From Fibrobacter sp. UWR4 (GTDB lineage Bacteria; Fibrobacterota; Fibrobacteria; Fibrobacterales; Fibrobacteraceae), in NCBI RefSeq assembly GCF_003149045.1, contig NZ_QGDU01000005.1:1-64000 (forward strand): a stretch of DNA of 64,000 bases. Direction: 5' to 3'. Position numbers and translations under genes: made by a program. The notes under the pieces were generated by a model. The model saw nothing but the letters and a program-made list of their open reading frames with translations, was not told the DNA's origin and searched no databases. The first letter of the stretch is position 1; the number at the start of each line of letters is the position of its first letter. Positions 1 through 9,079 of this stretch are shown here, one piece after another.

Positions 1-94
1 GAACAATCGGCCGAGAAAACGACTTGGATTTCTCACCCCATTAGAGTATATTTCTAGGCAAGTTAAACAAATTTACTTGGCGACTTAAATTCGC
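1..94 (+). mobile_element. 3' end of an IS30-family insertion sequence
   Basis: The window opens inside an insertion element. The reading frame from base 2 encodes the carboxyl end of an IS30-type transposase and stops at 86-88. The few bases after the stop should contain the right terminal inverted repeat, so I place the end near 94, by inference only. The left end lies outside the window, so the terminal repeats cannot be compared and the target duplication cannot be confirmed. A coding frame resembling a subtilisin-like protein starts directly after the element, which suggests insertion into that gene. Confidence 0.65.
2..88 (+). CDS. IS30-family transposase, C-terminal fragment
   Basis: Only the last 28 codons are visible. 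They read NNRPRKRLGFLTPLEYI and then a short tail to a TAA stop at 86-88. The N-N-R-P-R-K-x-L-G-(F/Y)-x-T-P block is the characteristic end of the DDE transposases of the IS30 family, which cut and join the ends of their own element. The catalytic core is outside the window, so whether the enzyme is intact cannot be judged. The two other plus-strand frames have stops at 42-44 and 55-57, which supports this frame. Confidence 0.72.
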   Translation, partial: NNRPRKRLGFLTPLEYISRQVKQIYLAT

Positions 95-1696
95 CTCAAA
101 AAAAACAAACCACTTCTTTTAAAAGTCACAAGTTCATATCCCTATAATGAAGAAAAAATTCATACGGTAAGTGGAAGGTTCGCACATGAAAATAACCAAA
201 CCACTTACATACTAGACAAAAATGTTATAAGTTCAACCCTCTATTTCCAAAAAATTGAAGAAATTGAAAAAAAAGATCCAGCCAGAAATAACTATGTAGG
301 TTCTAAACCTACAGGCGATAAAGGCTCGTACACAATCAACTTCACCATGGGAAATAACATTGGAGCCAATTCGTTAAAGATAAAGCATGAACTCCCTCCG
401 AGTTTATTGGGAGATGCAAAAGAAGCTCAATCTATTTCTGCAGAAATATTTCTTACATATGAAAGTGTTTTAAAAAAAGACTCTGTATGGAGACGGGCCT
501 TGACGACCGGCTACCAAGGTCGTAACATCGGCATCCATATTGGATATCCAGAGCATGTAGCAGAAGAAATTGTACCAAACATTCCAATAAACTATAATCA
601 TGCCAAAAGTTGTTCCAATTGGGGTTGCGAAAATAAAATATCAGGACATAATTTATTAGAATTTCATCAAGCAAACGAAGTTGCACGAGCTGTAAAAAAC
701 GTCGCCCCAAAAGCACAAATTTATTCAACACCAAACTACTTCCCCGAAGCCCCCAACACAGCCCAAACGCCAATCTACATAGGAATCCCCTATCTCACAA
801 ACAATGACGTAAACAACTATTCTAATGCAAAACACGACATAGACAATTACGTCTACCATAATAGAGTAATTGAAATTGCTCCCGCAGGGGAAATATACAC
901 TTGGGACAACCAAAACCTATATAGTCAAGGTCTCAATGTCATTACAGTAGGAGCAATAGATCCATCTACAACAAACTATCTAATTCACAACAATATAGAT
1001 CGTCCAACTATTTCAAACATAACTAGTTCCCGTATCGACAAGCCGGAAATAGCCAATTTCACAAACATGTTCTCCCCCGAAGATCCCATGGTCAATTATG
1101 TTGGATACGGCACATATACTACATACCCCGCAGTATACTGGACCCATGGCGCAGCAGCCCTTACCGCAGGTATGGTGGCTGATTTACTGCAATACAAAAA
1201 ATTCTATCAGTGGCATCCAGAAGTCGTAAAAGCGCTACTAATAAGCGCTAGTTCTGGCAAAGTCAACAACGCAAATACTTTTTTAAAAGGTAATCAACGA
1301 GTTAGTAATATCGCTGGGCATTACTATCCCTACTTTACCGACCTTTATAAATACAACCGTTCCCAATACTGGAATGGGAACAACGAAGACCATTTCATCA
1401 ATGAGGAAATTGTTCTTTATGAGCATCACATCACCTCCGGCCGCAAATACCGCATTGCCATCGCCTGGCTATCCAGCGGAGATTACGTAAGAGATTTTGG
1501 GATCATCCCCCAAGATATAGATCTTGAAGTATGTCAAGATGATCGTTGTTATACATCTAATTCCGCAAAAAACCCCTTTGAAGTCGTGGAGTTTACCGCA
1601 CAAACTACCGGGGATTTAAAAGTTACAATCAAACGATACAACAATGAAGGTGGACGAGTTCTTCTTGGCTACAACTTACACGAATTCGTTAAATAA
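95..1696 (+). pseudogene. 5'-truncated subtilisin-fold (S8-like) protein without catalytic triad
   Basis: The frame is open from 89 to the TAA at 1694-1696, with the first ATG at 347. Codons 89-346 have no ATG but read like a real protein (for example TGDKGSYTINFTMGNN across the ATG), so I think the gene lost its start to the IS30 element at its 5' edge. The fold is recognisable: VAPKAQIYST follows the usual His-site helix, LNVITVGAID is the typical S8 strand, and YWTHGAAALTAGMVADLL matches the Ser-site helix (GTSxAxPxxAG). The Ser position is His, the AAGN oxyanion motif reads PAGE, and HGTH is replaced around FHQANEVARAV. The end (residues about 370-449 from the ATG) resembles the jelly-roll found after S8 domains, including IAIAWL and DIDLEV. 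The gene is AT- and Asn-rich compared with its neighbours. Probably inactive as a peptidase; the family assignment is moderately sure. Confidence 0.6.
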
Positions 1697-1780
1697 ACTA
1701 ACTGAATAAACGCACTAACATCATCTTATCACTACAACTTACAGATAGCCACATTCACGTTCAAAAAAATATGGATGTAT

Positions 1781-1808
1781 AAAAAAGGGCTCGGTCACCG
1801 AGCCCTTT
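1781..1808. terminator. Bidirectional terminator
   Basis: An inverted repeat GGGCTCGGT / ACCGAGCCC with almost no loop is flanked by A6 on the left and TTTAAAATTT on the right. It lies between the plus-strand subtilisin-like gene and the converging YfhO-like gene, so it can end transcripts from both sides. Confidence 0.8.
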
Positions 1809-1828
1809 AAAATTTAGGAAGTATAAGA

Positions 1829-4600
1829 TTACTTCTTGCGGCGAACCAGGGCGAAAGCACAAAGTACAATCAGAATTGCGCCAGCGGCGAAGGAAACATA
1901 AACCAACTTATGGAAAGGTTCACTACGGTATTCCATACGGACCTGAGACTTGCCCTGGGGAATTTCTACAGCGCGAAGAGTTCCGAATGCCTTATAGACC
2001 TTAGCTTCTGATCCATTAACGTAAGCTTTCCAGTAGGGATGATAGTTACCAGCAACAACCATAAAGCCAGGACGATCCGATTCAACCTCGAAAACCTGGG
2101 TATCCATCTTGGGGCGTTCCACCAAGCGAGCCTTTCCCTGAATAGGACCGGTTGCAGCTACACTGCCCTTGTAATCCTTAGCGGGAGCTTCAGACAGGAT
2201 GACCTTTTCGCGATAGAAGAACTTGCCATCTTCATCAGCGAACTGAGGCTTTGTTTCAGCCGGAGCAGATTCTGGGACCTTTGCGGAATCCACAACCGCG
2301 GCAGAATCGGTGGGAACTTCAACCGTCTCAGACTTTTCGGGTTCAGCAATCTTTTCGCTACGGATCGCAGCCTTATCCTTCAGGGTAGCAATAGCCTCAT
2401 CGTCATTCATGACAACAGCTTCGCCATAAAGGTAGGCTTCGCCCATGAAAGTGGGATTCCACATGAAGGTCGTACCGCGGGGACCGTCAAAGAAGATGGC
2501 ACCAACGTTCATCAAGTCCAGGAACGGATGGGCGGCATCCTGATCATTGATGTTCATCAGGTAGTTGGCATCCTGCTGTCCGCCACGGAAAGCGCGGTAG
2601 CTTGCAAGTTCATTATCGTGAACGCCATCCGCATTGCGCAAATTATACTGCGGGAAAGAGTTTGCACTCAGCGCCTTGCTGCGGGAAAGGGAAAGAACAC
2701 GAGGTGTATTGAGGGAATCCGCCTTGAAGTTATTCTTATAGGCGGCCACAACAGCGTTATCCGGCTGGAGGTATTCCTTAGCCGGGACGTTCTGAATAAA
2801 CACGCCATTGATCACGAACAGTTCAACACCTGCTACAGCAGCAAGAATCAAAGCCTTCGCATGAACACTCAGCTTGCTCCTTACCACAAACCAGGTTGCA
2901 GCGACAATTACGAGAATCAAGATGAAACCAGGAACCACCTTGCCGGCGGAGGCTTCCATGACCGCTTCGTTCAGCGGCTTAAAGTAAGGAGCAGTCACCG
3001 CATCTTCCAGCAGCTTCTGGCCACTTATGAGCATGACGCCGATGTAGGCAGCGGCAATCAGCAGAACCGTCTGGACGACACGGCTGGTACCCGGAAGTTT
3101 TGCACTATAGCAGGCCATCAAGTTGCCCATAGAGAAGGGCTTCTTCTGGTCATCCAGACTCATGACACCCAGGCAGAGCACAGCATAGGCCACCATGACC
3201 ACAAGACCTACAGGACCAATAAATGCGGTCCATGCAAAGCGAGCAATGAGAACAAGAACCAGGAGGATCGCATACATGGCCGTACCGTGAAGAAGTGCGC
3301 GACGATCATCATTTGCGGAACGTTCGCCTTCCGCTACTTCAGTATTTTCTGCAGTCAAAGCCTTCAGTACGGGGCCAGCCATCATGACCAGCAAGAGCGG
3401 TAGCCAGAACAGAGCCATACCCGGAGCACGGAAACTCTTGACACCAGGAAGTACATTGTACCAAAGCTTGAACAAGGGAGAATGATCGCCCATACCATAG
3501 CTGAGAGCGACCACTGCACCCACACCCCAGAAAGCGGCATAGCGACGCTTACCCGGCAAGAACAGGCAGAGGAACCCCAGGAAAGTCAGGAGAGCGCCCG
3601 CATTATTGTGGTCCAGCTTAAAGCTATTGTGACCCCAGTAGAAAGGAGAACCACCGCCCATCTTGCGGTATTCATCTACGGAGAAATTGACGAAGGAACT
3701 GCCTTCCAGGTCATTGGTCTTTTCGTTCTGTTCGTAGACATCAACACCAACAAAGCCAGGGAGAATCATCTGTGCCATTTCTTCCTGGTGGAGAGACCAG
3801 CTGACTGCATGGCCATAATTGGTATGGCTATCGTCACCACGGACAGACTGGGTAGTAGTATAAAGATAGGGAGGCACAATCTGGAAGCAGGAAAGGGCAA
3901 GACCGAAAGCAAGGCCCACGGCAGCGAGGCCAAGACGCTTACCGCGAGTCTTCAAGGCATCACAATGGAAGGCCACTTCGTAAAGAGTATAAAGGCCAGC
4001 CCCCCACAGGAACAGATAAGTCAACTGCAAGTGAGAGCCAAGAATCATCCAGGCGACACTCAAGGCAAGGACAATCATGTAAGGAATACTTCCTGTGCGG
4101 ACCACCTTGCGGATGGCAAGCAGAGCCAACGGGGCGATGGCAAATACCATCATCTTACCGTCATGTCCGCCATAGATATAGGTAAAGAACTCAGGCGCAA
4201 AGGCATAAAGAAGGCCCAGGAGAGCGCCCCACCACTTATTCTTGGTCAGGTGCCAGCCCAGAGCAAAGGCACTCATGAAGGCAACCCACAGGGTCAAAAT
4301 GAACTTGAAGCCCACTGCACGAGCCGGGTCCATCACAAACTGAGTCCATACCAGCGGATGGTAAACATCGGCGAACAAGGCGTCGATGGTAGGAACACCA
4401 CCAAGACGGCTATCGTCCCATTCCGTCACCAGGGCACTTTCAGCACGAAGGATTCGGCTACCGATACCGTTCAGCTGGTCGGAATTCAGCATCAACTGGT
4501 TAGAGTCAAATGCGAAGTCGCGGAATACTACCAGCAAGATCGCAAAGAAAATGACCGCAATGGCCACAAAAAAGGTGGGCTTCTTTTCAAAAATTCTCAT
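1829..4600 (-). CDS. YfhO-family multi-pass membrane protein
   Basis: A 923-residue protein with many hydrophobic segments, beginning at about residues 10-30 and ending with a last helix just before the basic C-terminus RRKK. It matches the general plan of the YfhO family: glycosyltransferase-C-like integral membrane proteins thought to move lipid-linked sugars onto envelope polymers. A large soluble region near the end contains an acidic, Pro/Ala-rich stretch (about residues 750-800) and a beta-rich segment (GFMVVAGNYHPYWKAYVNG) typical of the extracytoplasmic part of YfhO proteins. The ATG at 4600 has only a weak ribosome site. It follows the ArsR-methyltransferase gene by 41 bases on the same strand and is probably co-transcribed. 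The substrate is unknown. Confidence 0.78.
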   Translation of the reverse strand: MRIFEKKPTFFVAIAVIFFAILLVVFRDFAFDSNQLMLNSDQLNGIGSRILRAESALVTEWDDSRLGGVPTIDALFADVYHPLVWTQFVMDPARAVGFKFILTLWVAFMSAFALGWHLTKNKWWGALLGLLYAFAPEFFTYIYGGHDGKMMVFAIAPLALLAIRKVVRTGSIPYMIVLALSVAWMILGSHLQLTYLFLWGAGLYTLYEVAFHCDALKTRGKRLGLAAVGLAFGLALSCFQIVPPYLYTTTQSVRGDDSHTNYGHAVSWSLHQEEMAQMILPGFVGVDVYEQNEKTNDLEGSSFVNFSVDEYRKMGGGSPFYWGHNSFKLDHNNAGALLTFLGFLCLFLPGKRRYAAFWGVGAVVALSYGMGDHSPLFKLWYNVLPGVKSFRAPGMALFWLPLLLVMMAGPVLKALTAENTEVAEGERSANDDRRALLHGTAMYAILLVLVLIARFAWTAFIGPVGLVVMVAYAVLCLGVMSLDDQKKPFSMGNLMACYSAKLPGTSRVVQTVLLIAAAYIGVMLISGQKLLEDAVTAPYFKPLNEAVMEASAGKVVPGFILILVIVAATWFVVRSKLSVHAKALILAAVAGVELFVINGVFIQNVPAKEYLQPDNAVVAAYKNNFKADSLNTPRVLSLSRSKALSANSFPQYNLRNADGVHDNELASYRAFRGGQQDANYLMNINDQDAAHPFLDLMNVGAIFFDGPRGTTFMWNPTFMGEAYLYGEAVVMNDDEAIATLKDKAAIRSEKIAEPEKSETVEVPTDSAAVVDSAKVPESAPAETKPQFADEDGKFFYREKVILSEAPAKDYKGSVAATGPIQGKARLVERPKMDTQVFEVESDRPGFMVVAGNYHPYWKAYVNGSEAKVYKAFGTLRAVEIPQGKSQVRMEYRSEPFHKLVYVSFAAGAILIVLCAFALVRRKK

Positions 4601-4641
4601 GCAGAGAAATCTAGCAATAATGCTTACAAACTAGAAGGATT

Positions 4642-5592
4642 TTACCCATTCTTAGTCAGAATCATGCAGATAACAGGAAGTTTCTTATCCACTTCGTTTT
4701 CACTGGGGATAATTTCACTTTCCACAATATCACAGTTCAGTTCCTGCACAAAAAATTCCAGCTGGGAACGGTCAAAGCCAAGCCAAATGTGGCCATGAGT
4801 CGTGCGGAAGGATTCTTCCTTATGCTGAGCCAGGTCCAGCAGGGCCAAAGTTCCACCCGGTTTTAAAATGCGGACCGCTTCCTTCAAGGCCAGGCGAGGA
4901 TCCATAGCGTGATGAAGCACCTGGCTCATCAACACCAGATCCGCAAAATCGTCCGGAAGTCCCGTATTCACCATGTCCGCCATCTTGGGCTGAACATTCT
5001 GGATACCCTTCTGCTTCAGGATCTGTTGCAGGCCACTGACCACCTTAGGATCGCAATCCAGGGAAGTGACATGCTTGCAGCGACTGGAAAGCATCAGTGA
5101 AAGGTCACCCCCTTCACCGCAACCCACATCCACCGCATTGTCAAACTGGACCATCAACTTGCTGAAAAGACTAACCTGGGCCTTAAGGCTACCACCAGCC
5201 TGATCCAGTTTATGAATCAATCCTTTCGTCTTGTCACTACGGTCTTCCAGGACCTGGGCGGCGCGGCATTTCAGCACATCCTTATCCGGCAGTTCCTCAT
5301 AAGCCTCACGGATCATGGACAGCATGCGGTCACTTAAATAAAGATCCTCACTCAGGCGATAATAAGCCTTGATACCGTCACGACGGTCCTTCAGCAGATT
5401 GCAGGAAGAAAGTTTTGCCAAATGGCGACTGGCATTACTCTGGTGGATATCCAGAATGTCCTTGATTTCATTCACCGTAAACTCAGCCTGGTCCAGAAGC
5501 AACAGGATCTTTAGGCGCATTTCATCGGAAATGGCCCCGAACAAATCCATATTAGGGACAATGGGCTCACGGTTATTATTCAATTTCGCCAT
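4642..5592 (-). CDS. ArsR-type HTH regulator fused to SAM methyltransferase
   Basis: A 316-residue two-domain protein. Residues about 15-85 form an ArsR-like winged helix (DEMRLKILLLLDQ, then NASRHLAKLSSCNLLKDRRDG). Residues about 135-310 are a class I methyltransferase with the SAM-binding motif AVDVGCGEGGDL and the post-motif VLMSQVLHHAMDP, followed by LKPGGTLALLDL. The layout matches known ArsR-methyltransferase fusions, some of which sit with metalloid or metabolite methylation; no Cys metal-binding motif is visible in the HTH. I chose the ATG at 5592 (MAKLNNN), preceded by AAGGGTG, over the TTG ten codons upstream. It is divergent from the PAP2 gene with only about 55 bases between starts, so both may share a regulated promoter. 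The methyl acceptor is unknown. Confidence 0.82.
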   Translation of the reverse strand: MAKLNNNREPIVPNMDLFGAISDEMRLKILLLLDQAEFTVNEIKDILDIHQSNASRHLAKLSSCNLLKDRRDGIKAYYRLSEDLYLSDRMLSMIREAYEELPDKDVLKCRAAQVLEDRSDKTKGLIHKLDQAGGSLKAQVSLFSKLMVQFDNAVDVGCGEGGDLSLMLSSRCKHVTSLDCDPKVVSGLQQILKQKGIQNVQPKMADMVNTGLPDDFADLVLMSQVLHHAMDPRLALKEAVRILKPGGTLALLDLAQHKEESFRTTHGHIWLGFDRSQLEFFVQELNCDIVESEIIPSENEVDKKLPVICMILTKNG

Positions 5593-5647
5593 AAAAACAC
5601 CCTTGGGTCTTTTTGAAAACAATATAATTTTTTTAGCTTAGGCCATT

Positions 5648-6436
5648 ATGAAGATAAGGCTCATCCTCCCCCTGCTCACTCTAGCTTTTTCGATAGCCGG
5701 AGCCCGAGAGGAGTACCGTCTTAGCCTTTCCAATGACATTCCCGTAACGGCCATGGCCTTGATCACCAGCGGGTTTGGCAGTTATCTTTATAGCAGGATG
5801 GAAATACCTCAACATCCCATGGACCAGAAGAACCTTTTGCCCTGGGACAGAAGATTTGCAGGCCGATACAGCGAATCAGCAGATTTTGCAAGCGACGTCG
5901 GGACCATTTTTGCAGTAGCCCCCCTGGCAATCGGCGGAATTGCGGTATACACCAAGGATTCCGACTGGGAAGAATTCGGCACTTTTTCGCTCATGCTAGT
6001 CCAAGCCGCACTATTCCAATCTGGAATAAACTTGGCCTTCAGATCCTTTGAATTATGGCCAAGACCGTACGTGTTTTCTCAGAACGAAAAGGGGAAAAAA
6101 GCTGCAGAAAACGCCAAGGCAGAAGCCTACGGAAGTTTCTTTTCAGGGCACGCTTCAGCAGCATTTACGGTAGCGGTTTTCACTTCCGAATGGTTCGCCC
6201 AAACCCACCCGAACTCAGCAAATACGGGCGTTGTACGGGCTTTAGCCTTCTCCTTGGCTGGCCTGGAAGGAACTCTCAGAATTGCAGCAGGAAAGCATTA
6301 TCCCAGCGATGTCCTGGCAGGAGCCGCTATTGGAACTGCCATAAGCTACGGCATTTTATTTATGCATAAAAAACGGAACGAAAAGTTCTCTTTCTGGGTG
6401 GGTCCCTCTATGGCAGGGATCACGTTTTCCCTTTGA
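5648..6436 (+). CDS. PAP2-family membrane/periplasmic phosphatase
   Basis: A 262-residue protein with a signal peptide (residues 1-19, ending SIAGA). The three phosphatase signature blocks of the PAP2 superfamily are present: FRSFELWPRPYVF (motif 1, RP), FFSGHASAA (motif 2, catalytic-site SGH) and LRIAAGKHYPSDVLAG (motif 3, R-x5-H-x3-D). Hydrophobic segments surround them. Such enzymes dephosphorylate lipid phosphates such as undecaprenyl pyrophosphate or phosphatidic acid, or lipid A; the exact substrate cannot be read from sequence. It is divergent from the ArsR-methyltransferase gene. Confidence 0.85.
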   Translation: MKIRLILPLLTLAFSIAGAREEYRLSLSNDIPVTAMALITSGFGSYLYSRMEIPQHPMDQKNLLPWDRRFAGRYSESADFASDVGTIFAVAPLAIGGIAVYTKDSDWEEFGTFSLMLVQAALFQSGINLAFRSFELWPRPYVFSQNEKGKKAAENAKAEAYGSFFSGHASAAFTVAVFTSEWFAQTHPNSANTGVVRALAFSLAGLEGTLRIAAGKHYPSDVLAGAAIGTAISYGILFMHKKRNEKFSFWVGPSMAGITFSL

Positions 6437-6532
6437 AAACTTTTTGTAACATCCAACTTGAAATAATCCGGTATATATTCATTAGTGTAAGCGCAGAGCA
6501 AAGAATTAACGGAGCTCACAAGGTGCGCTTTT

Positions 6533-7228
6533 ATGGAATTAAGGATGGCTGTTATGCATAGATTAATGAGTATTCTCGTCGCTGCTGCACTCTGCACTTC
6601 TGCATTCGCTGCAGGTCCCAAGATGGGTGCAAAGCACATGGTCAAGCCCCACAAGGCCAAGACCCACATGGTCAAGTCTCACGACGTGAAACTCGACAAG
6701 GATAGCGAAGTTCTGTCCGAAGAAGAAATCTTCAGCCGAATCCTCCAGCAAAAGAATATTTCCGCAGACGGTAAGATCCTTACCGATTCCCGCGATGGCA
6801 AGAAGTATTCCATCGAAATCCGTGGCGAAAAGGCCTGGATGAAGAAGAATCTTGCATTCAGCATTTCCAATCCCAATCAGTGCCTGATGGAAAGCGAAGA
6901 ATACTGCAAGAAGTATGGTCGTTTCTATAGCCATAACGAAGCCAAGCAGGCATGCCCCGCAGGCTGGCACCTCCCCGATGATGGTGAATGGCGCGATTTC
7001 CAGAAGGACCAGTCTAAGGTAGACTGGAAAAACCTGGGTCAGGGTGGCTGCAAGGAATGGGGCGGTTACTGCGAAAGCAATACCTCCGGTCACTACTGGT
7101 CCGCATCCTCCGTACAGAAGGACACTGGACGTTCCTGGGAATTCCGTAGCGAAGCCCATAGCATCAACCGCACCGACGAAAGCCGCACTAAGGGCCTTTA
7201 CGTCCGTTGCGTCGCTGACCTCCGCTAA
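6533..7228 (+). CDS. FISUMP-domain secreted protein
   Basis: A 231-residue exported protein. A signal peptide ends near LCTSAFA. Then comes a Lys/His-rich stretch with a repeated HMVK motif (about residues 30-55), and residues about 85-230 form the Fibrobacter succinogenes major paralogous domain: DSRDGKKYSIEI, AWMKKNL, YGRFYSHNEAKQACPAGWHLP, a central YWSAS and the end GLYVRCV. Cys pairs in this domain are probably disulfides. The family function is not established; it is abundant on Fibrobacter envelopes. The start could be 6533 (with AAGGTG seven bases upstream) or a later ATG at 6545 or 6554, since the first few residues are not part of the signal core. Confidence 0.85.
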   Translation: MELRMAVMHRLMSILVAAALCTSAFAAGPKMGAKHMVKPHKAKTHMVKSHDVKLDKDSEVLSEEEIFSRILQQKNISADGKILTDSRDGKKYSIEIRGEKAWMKKNLAFSISNPNQCLMESEEYCKKYGRFYSHNEAKQACPAGWHLPDDGEWRDFQKDQSKVDWKNLGQGGCKEWGGYCESNTSGHYWSASSVQKDTGRSWEFRSEAHSINRTDESRTKGLYVRCVADLR

Positions 7229-7230
7229 AA

Positions 7231-7252
7231 AAAGCGGCCAATTCGGCCGCTA
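7231..7252. terminator. Hairpin terminator after the FISUMP gene
   Basis: AGCGGCC / GGCCGCT with a five-base loop at 7233-7251, directly after the stop codon. The A-run lies on its left side, so the best T-tract is on the minus strand; it may serve both converging genes together with the next hairpin. Confidence 0.6.
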
Positions 7253-7292
7253 TATCATGATATTCATCTGATACTCTCCTCCTAAAGAAACA

Positions 7293-7326
7293 AAAAAGCC
7301 CCCGTCTTGTTTGGACGGGGGCTTTT
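7293..7326. terminator. Strong bidirectional terminator
   Basis: AAAAAAGCCCCCGTC, loop TTGTTTG, then GACGGGGGCTTTTT. A perfect GC-rich stem with A and T runs on its sides, between convergent genes ending at 7228 (+) and 7333 (-). Confidence 0.92.
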
Positions 7327-7332
7327 TGCGTT

Positions 7333-8271
7333 TTATCTAAGGCCGGAAAGAATTACATCCACCGCAGAGGAGGCCACACTGTTGACGTTCGCCTCATCCT
7401 TCTTGAGTTTTTTCACCAGATCGGCAATGCAGTTGTAACTATAATCCAAGGTGCGGTCGTAATCTTCAAAATTGAAGTCCTTGTCCGTATTACGGTTCAG
7501 CTTGTACTCATCGTAGGCCGCCTTGCAGTCGCTTTCCTTATTGGCGTAGCGCAGGTTAAACTTGATCAGGCACGTTTCACCGCGATAGTTCAAAGTAATC
7601 TTTCCGCTAGAAGCCTTGAGCGTATTCACACGGATGGTCACCTCGCCATTCTTCATGCTCAGTTCATCGCAATCAGGAACGCGCATATCTTCAACGATAT
7701 CATTCTCCTCGATTTCGTCATCATCGTCATCCCTGAACATTTCATAGAACTTGCTAATGGCCTTTTCCGCAGATTCAAGAGACTTATTCTTGTCAAACAT
7801 CTGGGTATAGAAGGACTTCATGAAGCAGGCGCCATCATACTGGAAAGTTTCCTTCATCACGCCGGAAGAGAATACCAGTGCGTTATGGATTGAATTACGA
7901 GCATCGTCCACCCGAGTCCAATTTCCGTTGGGGAACGAAGAACCACTGTAAGTGTAGACCTTTTCATCCTCGTCATCTTCGTCGCGGATGTAGGCCCTGG
8001 ACTTTTCTCGATAGGCAAACAGGGTATCCGGATTGGAGGATTCCTTCTTCCACTGCAAATATCTAAGTCCGCCTTCCTTCACTTCCTTACAGACCGAAGG
8101 TTTCACAATGAGTAGGGAATCCTTGGACTTGTAAACATAGCTGGACTTGGAAAGAACGATATCGAAAGAGTCTTCCATGTTATAGCTAGGAGAGCCGCCG
8201 TTATCGCCACAGCCCACGAAGGCGCCACAGGCCGCCAGGGCTAAAGTAAACCATTTTGTAATCTTCTTCAT
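7333..8271 (-). CDS. Hypothetical lipoprotein
   Basis: A 312-residue protein with a lipoprotein signal: MKKITKWFTLALAACGAFVGC, lipobox Cys at residue 21, followed by a Gly/Ser/Asn linker. The mature part is highly charged, with an acidic cluster DDDDDEIEEND near residues 180-195, and several Cys. I recognise no domain. The ATG at 8271 has GGGA six bases upstream and is preferred over a TTG four codons earlier. It follows the zinc ATPase gene by about 21 bases on the same strand, so it may belong to that transcript and could be a surface metal-related protein, but nothing in the sequence proves this. Confidence 0.75.
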   Translation of the reverse strand: MKKITKWFTLALAACGAFVGCGDNGGSPSYNMEDSFDIVLSKSSYVYKSKDSLLIVKPSVCKEVKEGGLRYLQWKKESSNPDTLFAYREKSRAYIRDEDDEDEKVYTYSGSSFPNGNWTRVDDARNSIHNALVFSSGVMKETFQYDGACFMKSFYTQMFDKNKSLESAEKAISKFYEMFRDDDDDEIEENDIVEDMRVPDCDELSMKNGEVTIRVNTLKASSGKITLNYRGETCLIKFNLRYANKESDCKAAYDEYKLNRNTDKDFNFEDYDRTLDYSYNCIADLVKKLKKDEANVNSVASSAVDVILSGLR

Positions 8272-8292
8272 ATCTGATCCCAATAAAAACTT

Positions 8293-9072
8293 TTAGTGAT
8301 GATGGTGATGATGGTGATGATGACCTTCACAGCATCCCCCGTGTGAATGATCATGACTTCCTAAAACGCGATGAGGAATGCCATGAGCAATCAGATCCAC
8401 GTCGCAGCCATAAGTATCCGTAATCATCTGCTGGGTTAAGCCCGAGCCTTCATGATAGTGGACGCTTCGGTTGACACAGACCACACTCTTCACCTTATGG
8501 GAAAGAGCCATCAGGTCATGAGTGACAATGACGATGGTCATAGTCTTGCTGAATTCTTCCAGCAGGTTATAGAGATTTTCCTGGCCGGCGGCGTCAATGT
8601 TGTTGCTGGGTTCATCCAGAAACAGGATGCGGGGATTGCAGACCAGGGAGCGTGCAATAAGAACGCGCTGGCGTTCGCCACCACTTAACTCACCCATACG
8701 GCGATCCTGGAAACCATCCAGATGGACCTTGGAGAGTGCGGCGGCAACTTCGGTGGACTTCGCCTTGAGGCCGATTTTTCCAAGGGCGACGCACTCCCCT
8801 ACAGTAATGGGAAATTCCAGATTGCGACTGGTATTCTGGGGGACATAGCCCACTGCAATTTTCTTGGTGGGAACTTTTTCGCCGAAGAGTTTGACCTCAC
8901 CTTCGGAGGGATTGAGAAGTCCCACAATCAGTTTCATGAGAGTAGACTTGCCGCCTCCATTGGGGCCGATAATGGCAACGAAGTCATGTTCCTCGATTTC
9001 AAGATTTACCTTGTCGAGGATTCTGGAATTGCCGTAGGCAAAAGACAAATTGGAGACTTCGATTGCGTTCAT
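8293..9072 (-). CDS. znuC: Zinc/metal ABC transporter ATP-binding protein (ZnuC-like)
   Basis: A 259-residue ABC ATPase: Walker A GPNGGGKST (about residues 36-44), Q-loop VPQNTS, signature LSGGERQRV, Walker B ILFLDEPSNNID and H-switch VTHD. Similarity of order and the adjacent metal-binding protein gene support the Znu/Mnt class, importing zinc or manganese through a membrane permease. The C-terminus carries HDHSHGGCC and an uninterrupted run of nine His, a likely cytoplasmic metal-buffering tail. It sits seven bases after the binding-protein gene. No permease gene (znuB) is adjacent. Confidence 0.85.
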   Translation of the reverse strand: MNAIEVSNLSFAYGNSRILDKVNLEIEEHDFVAIIGPNGGGKSTLMKLIVGLLNPSEGEVKLFGEKVPTKKIAVGYVPQNTSRNLEFPITVGECVALGKIGLKAKSTEVAAALSKVHLDGFQDRRMGELSGGERQRVLIARSLVCNPRILFLDEPSNNIDAAGQENLYNLLEEFSKTMTIVIVTHDLMALSHKVKSVVCVNRSVHYHEGSGLTQQMITDTYGCDVDLIAHGIPHRVLGSHDHSHGGCCEGHHHHHHHHH

Positions 9073-9079
9073 AATATTC

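Noticed and set aside
2039-3403. Long plus-strand ORF of 454 codons opposite the YfhO-like gene
   Set aside because: No recognisable domain, low-complexity composition, and it lies wholly antisense to a well-supported membrane protein gene.
8293-8322. Nine-His tail looking like a cloning tag
   Set aside because: It is encoded by mixed CAC/CAT codons within a natural ABC ATPase that also has HDHSHGGCC before it; His-rich ends are known in metal proteins.
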